Origin: Apoda limacodes
Taxonomy: Eukaryota > Arthropoda > Insecta > Lepidoptera > Limacodidae
Assembly: GCA_946406115.1 (NCBI GenBank)
Contig: OX291543.1
Span: 5,954,501 to 6,018,500 of the forward strand
DNA length: 64,000 nucleotides
Reading direction: 5' to 3'
In this document: positions 55,108 through 64,000 of the stretch, piece after piece
Layout of the letters: each line of letters opens with the position of its first letter
Numbering within the stretch: the stretch's first letter is position 1
Position numbers and translations under genes: made by a program
The notes under the pieces: model-generated
What the model was told of the DNA's origin: nothing
What the model saw: only the letters and a program-made list of their open reading frames with translations
The model's database searches: none

Positions 55108-55445
55108 TCGAGTCCATACTAACAAACTTGCGACTTATGCAATAATATAAGCAGCAACCTTGGCCTCGAGGTGAAGTAATGTTTCGTGCTGTTGAGTTCT
55201 TCCAAGTCTTTTGAACGCCAGATTTACCTTGTATTCCAAATGATCTCGGAACTGAAAATCGCGGAAAATTTCAACACCAAGAATCCCGATGCTTTTGGAG
55301 ATGGCAAGGGGGTTTGATCTGAATTTGTGAAACTTGAGTGATTGGGGTATTCTTTGGGTGAACGCGCAAAGTTGTGCCTTTGTAGGGTTCAATCAAACTA
55401 AGTTTTCCAGTCCCCAGTCGGAGACCTTTCACAACGCGGCCCGTG
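55108..55445 (-). pseudogene. Old CR1-type LINE RT C-terminal fragment
   Basis: The minus strand reads MNPTKAQLCAFTQRIPQSLK, SNPLAISKSIGILGVEIF and FRDHLEYKVNLAFKRLG, colinear with the FNPTKTQVCAFTAKKTP region of copies A/B. It continues the fragment at 54548-55009 after the MULE piece. Confidence 0.85.
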
Positions 55446-55625
55446 TAATAAAATTACCAGCCTTTACCCGCAACTTCCTCCGTGTGGATTTTTTTAGAAA
55501 AAAGAAATTCATTAAAAATCAATACTAAGGGGTTTCCATGCAAACTACCAACCCCTTTTTTACCCCTTTAGGATGATTGTTAGTATTTTTTACTACACGC
55601 CATTTTATGAATCAATTATTTTCAG

Positions 55626-56002
55626 ATACCCTGATGCAGTACCACATCACCTTTTCGAAAACGTAGTATCTGCCATGAGAACGTGGCGAAGAAAAGCATG
55701 TCTCAGAGACAGTAAGGCCATAGTAGCTGATGGAGTTTTTCTCACCATTCCATCATCTCTATCAGCGGCACAGATATTTACTGGTACATGTGATTCTTGG
55801 AGGACATTATTTTCACCCAATAATAACAATAATGGAGAATCATACTCAGCAGCTTTGTGAAGCAATTTTAAGTGTGGTGTGGTAAGAGGCTGGTTACCCA
55901 CGCCCAAGAACAGTCATGATTGATTACGAGGGTGGGTTAAAGTCCGCTGCCCGTAACATTACGGGAGCCAACATCCAAGGCTGTTTTTCTCATTTTGGCC
56001 AG
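55626..56002 (+). pseudogene. MULE-like transposase exon, copy 2
   Basis: Bounded by TTTTCAG (ends 55625) and CAG|GTTAGT (56003). It reads YPDAVPHHLFENVVSAMRTW, then IVADGVFLTIPSS (first catalytic Asp), then after a one-base change HVILGGHYFHPIITIMENH, EAILSVVW, a stop, and YPRPRTVMIDYEGGLKSA (second Asp) with NITGANIQGCFSHFGQ. The DG(V/T)F...P...Y.H(V/A)...R/K.VMxDYE order and CFxHF block fit the MULE transposase domain often paired with FLYWCH fingers. The FLYWCH-like exons at 35.7-36.3 kb may be the N-terminal partner of a sister copy. It would cut and paste DNA; here broken by at least two changes. Confidence 0.65.
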
Positions 56003-56004
56003 GT

Positions 56005-56245
56005 TAGTAAACATATGCTTTTAGTTTTTTTTAAGTGAACGTATGCTTTTAGTTTTTTTTAAGTAAACATATGCTTTTGGTTTTTTTTAAGTTCTCGACA
56101 ATTATTGGGATAACTATTAGATAAGTTTATTTTATTAAATTTGTCCTTCTAAAAAGAAGGTCTCCAAACGGCCTATTTCTTAGTCAGTGGATAAATATTT
56201 TTTTTATACGACTGGACTGGACTAAAAGGCAAACAGCTAGTAAAC
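56005..56245 (+). repeat. Short AACATATGCTTTTAG repeats in unit 2
   Basis: GTAAACATATGCTTTTAG and close variants start near 56008, 56035, 56065 and 56230, each followed by a T-run and AAG. The region also repeats CTCCnAACGGCC and TTGGGATAACTATTAGATAAG. It is a local expansion that makes unit 2 of the segmental duplication differ from unit 1. Confidence 0.7.
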
Positions 56246-56489
56246 ATATGCTTTTAGTTTTTACAATTATTGTATTTTAAAGTTCTTGACAATTATTGGG
56301 ATGACTAATAGATAAGTTTATCAAAATTGTTCTACTAAAAAGAAGTAATAGCACTCCAATTAAGATCCTACTATTATATAAAGTGATACTTCTATGTAAT
56401 CCAAAAGACAGCATCAACATCGACCCAAAGTCTCCGAACGGCCGATTGCTTAATTCGCGGATAAACAAACAAGTTAAAAGGACTGCCTG

Positions 56490-56935
56490 ATATTAAGCGG
56501 TCACCGTAGCCTTTGGTGGCTTGATTCACTTGCGCGTTGCCGACTCTTTCAAAATCTAATAACTGTTATCTTGAAGAACCCGATATTGTAGTCTTAAGAG
56601 AAAATCTTGGCAGAAAGCTCATTCTACAATTTTAATTGTTAGCAGGCCATTTAGAATATAAGGTTTGAGGATGAATTCCCGGTCGATGGCGATCTGGGCA
56701 ATATGACCTTAGACTTAAGGATGTGATACAGCCTGTCGTTCTCCCAAGTCTTTTGAACGCTAGCTTCACCTTGTATTCCAAATGATGTCGGAACTGAATA
56801 TCGCGGAAAATGTAAACACCAAGGATCCCAATGTTCTTAGAGATGGTTTAAAGGGGTTTGATCTGAATTTGTGGAACCTGAGTGATTGGGGTATTCTTTG
56901 CGGTGATCCTTAAACAACGCGGCCCGTGTAATAAG
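56490..56935 (-). mobile_element. Old CR1-type LINE 3' fragment, second unit
   Basis: A paralogue of the fragment at 54548-55445 from the segmental duplication, with an internal deletion that joins the 3' end region to the FRDH region (near 56740). GATATTAAGCGGTCACCGTAG marks the 3' end block. No open frame. Confidence 0.8.
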
Positions 56936-57090
56936 TTTACTAGCCTTTACCCGCAACTTCTTCCGTTTGGATTTTTTAAGGAAAAAGAAATTGATTTAGA
57001 ATTAAAACTAAGGGGTTTCCACGCAAACTTTCAAACCCTATTTTACCGCTTGAGGATGATTTTTGCAATTTTTTTCTATTACTCGTCTAG

Positions 57091-58236
57091 GTAACAATAA
57101 CATAAACCTCTGTGCAATATTTCAGCGTTTCCTTAGCGTAGTAGTTTGAGATGTGCATTGATGTATCTGTCAGTCAGTTTACTCTTATATATAGTTATAC
57201 ATATATAATATATATAGTTATATGGATTAAAGCCGACGATACTACGTCGTAAAAAGTATAAGATATTACGTGCTTACGTCTACTTACAAGCATTCGTACG
57301 CAAAGCCAGGCAGCTGAAGATACAAGTGCAGCGTAATACCTCTACATGGCGTTACATAAGACTATACACCGCATTTGCTTTGGTGCCACCATCTCACATT
57401 CCTTTGAGATTCCAGAGATACGTCTGAGTACTGGCATCTAATTTAACCAAGATTTCCACAATAGACAATAGTTGTTTTAATAAGTACTTATATAGTAGAC
57501 CAGCAAGCTAATTTCAATAATACTATCAATATGAATGTTATTGCAGTAATTTTTAATACACAATAGGTATAGGTACATTTGACAAAAACTTTGCTGAATC
57601 CCCTCTAAGATTGATTTCGCTCGCACTTTTTGTCACGGAGGGCGGAGCGAACCATACGTTTATTCTAATTTCGCTCTGACGGGTAAATGAATAGCAAAAA
57701 AACATTGTTTCCTGTTATTGGTAGAAAATTTGTAGGCGTGGCGCACGAGCCGATCCCGGTGCAGAGCATTTTTGCCTTAAATAGTGTTCGGGCAATTTCA
57801 CTATTGTACTTGACTATAAGATTTATTTATTGATTCAATACTTCAGTAGTTAATTTATACCACAATGACTCCGTGAAACTTATGGATAAATAAAAAATCC
57901 GCCCAAGTGCGTAAATAAAAAAAAGTCAGTAACTATATTCCATTATAGTTTTTCAAACAAAGTATCGTTCAAATTAATCGAAAACTAAACCTTTATGCAG
58001 GGGCCACATTACCCTTAACGTCTACAGCCTGTTACCGTATTGATTATGATATTGAATTACCGCCTAAATTGCTGCGTATAGTGGTGTGGTTTCACTAGTG
58101 TTTACCTAGATATGACAATGAATGGCCGGTATATAAAGTATCATTTTCAAGATGGAGGTTGAAGCTGCGGTGGTGTTATGTTTTATGAGCATTAATGAAT
58201 TATATAACATGAATATTTGTCATTCCAACAAAGCTA
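57091..58236. other. Non-coding DNA
   Basis: A TA-rich run at 57183-57225. 57600-57790 is more GC-rich (GGAGGGCGGAGCGAACC, GGCGTGGCGCACGAGCC) without an ORF. A truncated CCGCCCAAGTGCG near 57900 resembles the 62.6-kb repeat. No gene is supported. Confidence 0.45.
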
Positions 58237-58925
58237 AATTAATATATCACTTAAAATTAAATTAAATTACGTTCTGATTTTAACCAACTATAAATAATTA
58301 AGGGGTTCTGTGTAATTTTTTTATGTAAGTGTGTTTATTTATTTTTCGGCAACCGATTTGCATATAACCACATTGTGGTCGATCGAGATTGATCCAGTGT
58401 TGGTTTCATATAGATTTCACATGAAGATGATAAATATAGAGCGGAGTTATGTAGCTAGAAAATGAGGTTAAGATTTGTTTAAGTATTTTCTGTGTGTCTG
58501 TTGCGTGACCAGCTGTGATAAGCTTGGCCGCACGTACAACAGGCTCCATGCAATAATAACTACTTAATAGTATTCTATGTACTTAAGAATTGTTTAAAAG
58601 AGTAGTTATTTTCTATTGAACTCTCAGAATATTTTAAACAAAGAGTTAGACAGAAGTATTGTTCTATAATACTAATAAATATATGGTTTTGCAGAACTAA
58701 CATGTACAGTGAATTACGATGACGATCAACATTGGAAATCACCCCGCTAAACATAATTTACGAGGAAGAAGCGCAAAGGTATTGTGGTACCGAAGTTTAG
58801 ATACCTTAGACAACACCGAATTTATGCGGTGGCACAATTGTGATAATTTATATGTTCGTTTGTTGGCCCTTTTATTATAGAAATAGTTGAAGGTATGGGA
58901 AAGGACATAGACTACTTTTTATTTT
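58237..58925 (+). repeat. Interspersed repeat R, copy 2
   Basis: Homologue of 52222-52880; see that entry for the shared blocks. Relative to copy 1 it has several small insertions (for example AAATT near 58262 and GG near 58377). It is followed by a different, reversed Helitron-like piece. Confidence 0.88.
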
Positions 58926-59044
58926 TCGGGGTAAACACTATTCTCTTATGCTTCCCCAGGACTCAAACTACCTGCATACCAAATTTCATTTCATCTAAAT
59001 CGGACAGAAAAACAAACTTTCGCATTTATAATATTTATATAGGT
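58926..59044 (-). mobile_element. Helitron-like fragment (reversed)
   Basis: ATACCAAATTTCATTTCATC, AAATCGGACAG and ACTTTCGCATTTATAATATT are the reverse complement of the 5' part of the Helitron-like element at 61.5 kb. The outermost TC end is diverged. Confidence 0.6.
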
Positions 59045-59074
59045 TAAATTATTATGGCCATTTATAGTTGCATG

Positions 59075-59132
59075 CTTTTGAATCAAGTATATAGTTGCAT
59101 GCTTTTGAATCAAGTATGCATACTTGCCATTA
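59075..59132 (+). repeat. 29-bp direct repeat
   Basis: TAGTTGCATGCTTTTGAATC plus AAGTAT occurs twice in tandem. Perfect; no coding role is apparent. Confidence 0.85.
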
Positions 59133-59313
59133 ATGCAAAGCAAGCAAGATTTGTAATTTGAGGAATCAGAAAAAATCAGTCAGTGAGATATTTTAACTAT
59201 TAAAATCGACAATTATAATGCTGGCACATCTTATTATTTTATTTTAATTTTGTTATGAAAACTAAGTTATTATTTGTTATTAAAATTTCTTTTGATTATT
59301 CTTTGAAATTACA

Positions 59314-59785
59314 GATAATATTATGACGAAGATGGCACTGGAACTAATTAAAACCGTCAAAGTACTCAAGTCTCAGATACAAAAAAAAAAAATATTCATA
59401 GCTTCCTTTAGAAAAAGGCTACGTTTGGCTATAAAATCAGAAACGAGAAGAATTGGCAAGGCAGCTAAATTTTTTCTTAATATGCAAATAACTCAAGCAG
59501 GGAAGAAAGAAAAAGGAAGACGTTACTCTTAACAAGAAAAAATTATAGCGTTATCACTGTACAAGCCCAGTCCAAAAGCTTACCGAATGCTAAGCAAAAT
59601 ATGTGTTTTGCTGCAAAGAAGAACTTTACAGAAGTTGCTGCATAAAATATTTCCAAAACCTGGTGTAAATAAAGTAATATTTAAATAGCCTAAAAATAGT
59701 AACAAAACTATCTTAACAACATCGATATTGCACATTAATTTTTGATGTAATGGCAATTTCATCAAATTTAAAGCATGACTAAAAT
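59314..59785 (+). pseudogene. P-element/THAP9-like transposase exon
   Basis: After an acceptor-like AAATTACAG (ends about 59313) the frame reads a basic coiled-coil-like segment (KTVKVLKSQIQKKKIF) and AKFFLNMQI. KKEKGRRYS, a TAA and then KIIALSLYKPSPKAYRMLS and RRTLQKLLHKIFPKPGVNK follow, which I recognise as the start of the P-element transposase domain, found in Drosophila P and in THAP9. After further breaks, LHINF and (shifted) LIFDVMAI (about 59738) mark the first catalytic Asp block, with Val where a Glu is usual. The N-terminal THAP DNA-binding domain is not visible. Identification is by motif order and moderate. Confidence 0.6.
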
Positions 59786-59829
59786 AAAGATATTATACCC
59801 GGATTCATTCAGGGTATAATATCTTTATT
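59783..59829. repeat. Perfect 18-bp hairpin with 11-nt loop
   Basis: AATAAAGATATTATACCC (59783-59800) and its exact complement (59812-59829) flank an 11-nt loop. It lies between two P-element-like exons. It may be a tiny foldback remnant. Confidence 0.9.
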
Positions 59830-59847
59830 CATTCATCATTTTTCAGA

Positions 59848-60070
59848 TCAGAGGACAAAAGAATTCACCAGTAATGTGTTAGTGTTTATGATAAGAGGTG
59901 TTGTCAAAAAGTTCAAGCAGCCTGTTGCTTATAATTTTGTGTACAAGTACAGAATTCACCAGTAATGTGTTAGTGTTTATGATAAGAGGTGTTGTCAAAA
60001 AGTTCAAGCAGCCTGTTGCTTATAATTTTGTGTACAAGTACCACTTAAAATCAAAGAGTTTGAAAAAACA
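59848..60070 (+). pseudogene. P-element-like transposase exon with 91-bp tandem duplication
   Basis: After TTTTTCAG (ends about 59847) the frame reads TKEFTSNVLVFMIRGVVKKF and KQPVAYNFV, the block following the first catalytic Asp in P-type transposases. Bases 59861-59951 are then repeated at 59952-60042 with one difference at the last position. 91 bp is not a multiple of three, so the duplication shifts the frame and destroys this exon. Sequence after the second copy (KIKEFEKTQINA) shows no further family match. Confidence 0.62.
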
Positions 60071-60810
60071 CAAATAAACGCTTAATATCCTGAAATCATC
60101 TTTTTAACAGCATAGGTTTACTATAATTCTAATCTCAAATTATTATTAAACATCTAAGTACGCTTGGCTCTGTTATGGAGGAATAAATTGGCAGACAATT
60201 CTATTCCGATAAATTTTTATTTCTGGTCTGAGAGTTTCTAGATGACCATTATCAATTAGTGTATTAAATCTGTTTTGTTTTTATTATTTTAAAAAGCTGT
60301 ATGTTATTTGTTTTGTTCATCCTTCTCTCTCTTAAAAGACACATTTTGAATAACTTATTATCGAATCATGCTGCACATTTTGCATATATATATTAAACAC
60401 TTTGTCTATTTGTCAGTCTGCCTCAAACTTTAAAAAGTAGTTGACTACTGATACTGATATCATGTTGCAATTTTGTATTCAGTTTAGTTTAAGATGACAA
60501 TGCAATATGAACAAATGTTGTCTGTCTGTTCGTTTGTCTGCGTCAAACTTTTCAGTCAGTTTATCATCACCATAAATGAGGGAGTTATTATCTAAAATGT
60601 TTCTTTTAGAGTTAACCTTTTTTAGTATACTTGGTAACCCAAGCTGTGGCACAGTAGGTACTAGTAAATTATAACTTTCGACATTATTATATGTATAGCG
60701 ACAAAAGCAAAAAAAAACATCATTAATTATCGAAATAGAAATTGCAAAGTAGGTATTTGATTAACTATTTTAGAGATGTTGTTTTTAAATGAATTGGTTT
60801 CAAAATATTT
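60071..60810. other. AT-rich non-coding DNA (intron-like)
   Basis: Lies between P-element-like exons. It contains two diverged CTGTCTGTTCGTTTGTCTGC-like segments (60405-60425, 60519-60548). No gene. Confidence 0.45.
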
Positions 60811-60821
60811 TTGAATTCAGA

Positions 60822-60904
60822 TGCTAGCAAACTCCCTCCAGATAGCCGAGATCCATCAGATATTCTTTTGTTCTTTGATAACGTTTTTGATTCAGTAAAC
60901 CTTA
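60822..60904 (+). pseudogene. P-element-like transposase exon fragment
   Basis: After TTGAATTCAG (ends 60819) the frame reads ASKLPPDSRDPSDILLFFDN and VFDSVN. The FFDxLFDSVNG block occurs in the middle of P-type transposases. It is fused without a break to R1-type LINE sequence (LIRSETMIKW), so a LINE fragment was inserted inside the exon. Confidence 0.5.
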
Positions 60905-61325
60905 TCAGAAGCGAAACGATGATAAAATGGCAAAAAAGGTATGAGGAGTCTGCAGCGGGAAATGTCACGAAGATGTTTTTCCCAGTGTTCAAGAAGTTTA
61001 AAAATATTAAATAAAATCAAAATAGAACACTGCCTTGTACATCTTTTTACAAGCCATGGATGAGGGTCCTATCTGTATAAAAGAGGCTTAGCACAGTCTG
61101 CTGCACTTGTGACGGTCAAACTGAGGGATACCTTTCACACATTATAACCGAATGTCCAAAGTTCGCCAAATACAGGTACGAGTGCGAGTGCAGCATGGAC
61201 ACAAAAATTAGTCAACCAAATTTACTAGCGGTACTCGAGGACGATCGCTGTCGAGACATTTTTATAGCTTTTGCAAAAGAGGTGGTCAGAACTGTGGGCA
61301 AAGCCAACGGTGCAAAATATATATA
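60905..61325 (+). pseudogene. R1-type LINE ORF2 C-terminal fragment
   Basis: ETMIKWQKRYEESAAGNVTK and MFFPVFKK match the region after RNase H/RT in R1-group LINEs (compare IRKWQDRYDTSKTGTITRTF at 4.1 kb). TCDGQTEGYLSHIITECPKF carries the C-x-C-x8-H-x4-C knuckle, followed by LLAVLEDDRCRDIFIAFAKE and a stop at 61324. A frame break lies near 61015-61085. The family differs from the element at 1-4.6 kb. Confidence 0.75.
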
Positions 61326-61474
61326 ATATTAGTTATTATTATTTATATTAGCTTTATAAATGCTTCACTGTACTTAGAATAAGACACTACTGTATAATAA
61401 TTTCCAAAAAAAAAGTGAACTTTTACTAACCATTTTTGAACAATTTCTATACCAACCATTACCTAATATAGTAA
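61326..61474. other. Short AT-rich spacer
   Basis: No feature; ends at the A that precedes the Helitron-like TC end. Confidence 0.4.
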
Positions 61475-61759
61475 TCCTACTAATATTATAAATGTGAAAG
61501 TTTATATGTCTGGATGGATGTTTGTTACTCAATAACGCTTCAGCCACTGGACGGATCGGAATGAAACTTGGCACACCTATAGATTAGGTCCTGGCTACTT
61601 TTTATACCGAAAAGTAGGCTACTTTTTATCCCGAAAAGTTCAAAAGTTCCCGCAGGAATAACTATAACCGAGCTTAAACGAACTATAGCTATAGCTACAG
61701 CTTGCTACAGCAAACTTCATACAGATTTTAGGGCGGGCGGAGCCGCTGGCTAAATCTAA
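61475..61759 (+). mobile_element. Non-autonomous Helitron-like element 3, both ends present
   Basis: 5' TCCTACTAATATTATAAATG and 3' GGGCGGGCGGAGCCGCTGGC followed by TAAATCTAA, thus TC...CTAA, inserted between A (61474) and T (61760). The interior has GGCTACTTTTTATCCC and a GTTCCCGCAGGAATAACTA block. No coding capacity; 285 bp. Confidence 0.78.
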
Positions 61760-62610
61760 TCATAAAACAGTGCAAACATACTGTGATGAAATGAAACAAA
61801 CATTTATTAAAAGAAACATAGATAATTATTTAACTAAATAAAGCCGCAAACGCTGCAACATCGAATGCGGCAATATCACACCGAGCACAACCATAAAGAA
61901 TGCAAGCTTCTGGTCCTTTCAACCTTTTTAACCTAACCTGACCAGAAATTGTGTCTCACTGTATGCAAGTGAACGTCGGCCACAAAAGAACATAACTGAT
62001 GCATCTTCCCCGTATTATTCTATCCATATACTTAGGAACAGACTACGTACACCTGGAAGTAGCCTTAATGCATATAATTTAAACTGCCATCACTTCCGAA
62101 ACTGGCCTAAGGGGATAAACAACTCCGAATGTACACCTGTTACCAATCAGTCATGCAGGAACCAAGTTATCAAGGACACAACATCTATCCAAATATGTAT
62201 AGACACGCATACACGCACACACTTGCGCGTCACACCCCCACACATCCAAAACTCCATCAAAACCAGGCAATCAAAGGCGGATAAGGCGGATAATTGCACT
62301 AGTCGCTCGCACACCGACCACTATAGTCATCAAGTCATTATTGCTTTTCCTAACGCGATTTTTCACAAATATTCAAAATAGATGAATGAAATTGTTGGAT
62401 GTAATGAAACCAGAAATACACAAGAGGATAATAGCAGAGTCATTCTTTTTTTAACTATATTAGTGATAAGAAGTAACTTTAAAAAAGTAAAATGTCCAAA
62501 TAATACTAATAATTATTAGATGATTTATACATAAAAAAAAACAATTATATAATAAATTGATTAATTTCTACCCTTATACTTACTAAAATATGTTCATCAT
62601 TGCTAACATT
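61760..62610. other. Non-coding DNA
   Basis: 61790-62350 is less AT-rich, with (CACA) runs near 62205 and a doubled GGCGGATAAGGCGGATAA at 62276-62293. One TTAACCTAACCTGACC occurs near 61927. No ORF is supported. Confidence 0.45.
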
Positions 62611-62930
62611 AATAAAAAATCGGCCAAGTGCGAGTCGGACTCGCACACGATGGGTTCCGTATTATTATCCATAAAAACGGCAAAAAAATCACTTTAGTTG
62701 TATGGGATTTTATATATTTGTTTATTGTAATTAAATTATTTATTTATAAACTGAATATATAACTAAATATTCTATGAATGTTTCAAGCATCTACCTGTTG
62801 CCGTTATCAACATCGAGCAAAAACGAGCAAAAAAAATCACGTTTGTTGTTTGGGAGCCCTCTTACATATTTGTTTTATTCTGTTTTTAGTATTTGTTGTT
62901 GTAACGGTAACAGAAATACATCATATGTGA
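62611..62930 (+). repeat. Common repeat with GGCCAAGTGCGAGTCGGACTC core
   Basis: AAAAAATCGGCCAAGTGCGA followed by GTCGGACTCGCACACGATGG and GTTCCGTATTA is a start block I recall from many lepidopteran genomes. It is followed by AT-rich DNA with two ACG(A/G)CAAAAAAATCAC(T/G)TT(A/T)GTTGT-like segments (62677, 62822). Reverse-oriented relatives form the tandem units at 20.4-20.7 kb. The class (SINE-like or Helitron-related) is uncertain. Confidence 0.6.
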
Positions 62931-64000
62931 AAATTTCAATTGTCTAACGCTTTTTTACCCAAATGGTTTTAAATTCCTGCTTTGCTTGAAAAAAAATTAA
63001 GGCGACGCTGATTGAAATCTTTGAGTATATTGATAGTTACCTACCTACATAAAACTTTATAATTTTTTGTTATAATCGACAGTGCACACCGCCCTAGTTT
63101 CAAATTTAAATATTTCCAGCGTGTCCACTTTCTGGAAAAAGTCAGGGATTTTGTTAAGGATTCAGTGTGATTACAAAAATTAAATTTTTTGTTGTTTACT
63201 TTAGAACTAGCGCTCAGCGCCGTCTACTATATATATATATAATTAAAACTGTTTTTCTCATTCTAAGAGTCAGTGAATCCGTAGACATCTCCGCATTGAT
63301 CTTACGGGGAAACTATTTTGACTAAAAGCAAACAACTCTATACATACATAAATACATTATTTTTATCTCATTAGCTCTTAAAGGCTTACTGTACAAAATC
63401 CACACATGTCAACTTTATTTATGTGATGAAAATTTGTATTCGTCTTGAGTCTGGGTATTTTCTTTGTATGATAATATGAATGTAATTAGGAGGGTATTTG
63501 TATCCGTTATCTGGTATCCATATTTAAGAACAACGGGCACTAAATTGTTTTTCTTGCATCTTCCTTGCTGTACTGTTTTTACTGGCTTATGGTTAAATCT
63601 TAGAATCTTTTCATTGTTATGAACATAGACTCTAAAGCTGCCCCATTTCCAAATTTAGCAAAGGACAAATACTTAAAAAATAACTTTATTCTACTAAGGC
63701 ACTTACCTAGTAAGTTCCTACAATAATGAAAAACAGCATATAAAAACCTAGTAAGTGCCCAATATATTGCAACCCACCCAGTAAAAATCCTAGTATGTCA
63801 TTGCGACCGAAAAATAACATAAGAAGTCTCGCGACTTGCTTAGTTTTTAGGTGGTCAGTGCGCCATACTAGGTTTTCGATTTGTATATCCGGACGTGAAA
63901 AGAATGGTGACTTACTTGAGGAGGGGCATCCACCGTATTGACAACTAGAACATTGTTTTTAATCCTAGAAGTTTTGAAGGCAATAAAATTGCCGCTTGGT
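62931..64000. other. Non-coding DNA
   Basis: A (TA) run at 63228-63241. Between 63695 and 63880 the words CCTAGTAAG and its variants recur at 63706, 63749, 63789 and, reversed, at 63869. No ORF, terminal repeat or RNA gene is supported. Confidence 0.45.

Larger units (their letters stand above)
53820..57090 (+). repeat. Tandem segmental duplication (units about 1.75 and 1.5 kb)
   Basis: Unit 1 (about 53820-55590) and unit 2 (about 55591-57090) share the same order: MULE-like exon (53898 / 55626), a block beginning GTTCTTnACAATTATTGGGA (54331 / 56282), a reversed old CR1 fragment (54548 / 56490), and a tail TTTACCCGCAACTTC...GGGGTTTCC (55464 / 56948). Unit 1 contains an additional copy of part of the MULE exon and of CR1 sequence (55010-55140); unit 2 has extra short repeats at 56005-56240. 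Confidence 0.85.

Noticed and set aside
61920..61945. Telomeric repeat (TTAACCTAACCTGACC)
   Set aside because: Insect telomere sequence is TTAGG/CCTAA in long arrays; one imperfect double occurrence is not evidence of a telomere.

Overview
The window is eukaryotic, most likely insect and probably lepidopteran. The reasons are AT-rich intergenic DNA, splice-site-bounded transposase exons, and repeats that I recall as typical of moths and butterflies: a LINE ending in a TTTGAC-repeat tail, small Helitron-like elements with a CCCGCGGG block, a repeat built on GTGCGAGTCGGACTCGCAC, and R1-, CR1-, BEL/Pao- and mag-type retroelements. I see no intact single-copy host gene. Nearly everything is mobile DNA, much of it nested and broken, as expected of heterochromatin or a sex (W) chromosome.

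Layout. 1-4.78 kb: R1/LOA/I-group LINE with a 522-bp tandem duplication of its RNase H region. 4.78-8.64 kb: decayed BEL/Pao element. 9.38-12.25 kb: CR1-type LINE copy A with two stops. 12.31-13.26 kb: reversed BEL/Pao piece. 13.88-16.23 kb: pogo/Tigger-like DNA transposon (TA target site, 25-bp inverted ends) carrying a CR1 tail and a LINE ORF1 relic. 16.28-19.94 kb: complete hAT element with perfect 8-bp target duplication. 20.74-23.2 kb: reversed CR1 copy B with an intact ORF, inserted into short tandem units.

24.2-34.0 kb is a nested stack. A multi-copy gene of unknown function is split by an 8.19-kb insertion flanked by AAATTA on both sides. The insertion is a minus-strand LINE that itself carries an intron-containing Tc1/IS630-type transposon, a Ty3/mag element and one copy of a 211-bp repeat. 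Reading frames or protein order resume on the far side of the outer LINE insertion, the Tc1-like transposon and the 211-bp repeat; the Ty3/mag element instead sits at a deletion in the LINE.

34-41.7 kb is mostly non-coding. It holds a tandem pair of FLYWCH-like exons (35.6-36.3 kb), a roughly 360-bp satellite (38.4-40.1 kb) and a 43-bp minisatellite (41.2 kb). 41.7-45.9 kb: relic of a viral/Polinton-type DNA polymerase B gene with a LINE insertion that has a 10-bp target duplication. 45.9-49.15 kb: 3' part of a BEL/Pao element with its LTR. 49.15-51.0 kb: hAT relic. 51.1-53.2 kb: Helitron-like elements and a third copy of the 211-bp repeat. 53.8-57.1 kb: a tandem segmental duplication holding MULE-like exons and old CR1 pieces. 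58.2-61.8 kb: P-element/THAP9-like transposase exons, an R1-type LINE end and another Helitron. 61.8-64 kb: non-coding.

The three 211-bp copies are identical to each other, while the elements carrying two of them are full of stops. That makes this repeat, with the CR1 family, the clearest sign of recent mobility. Nothing here forms an operon or a pathway; the genes are related by insertion into one another.
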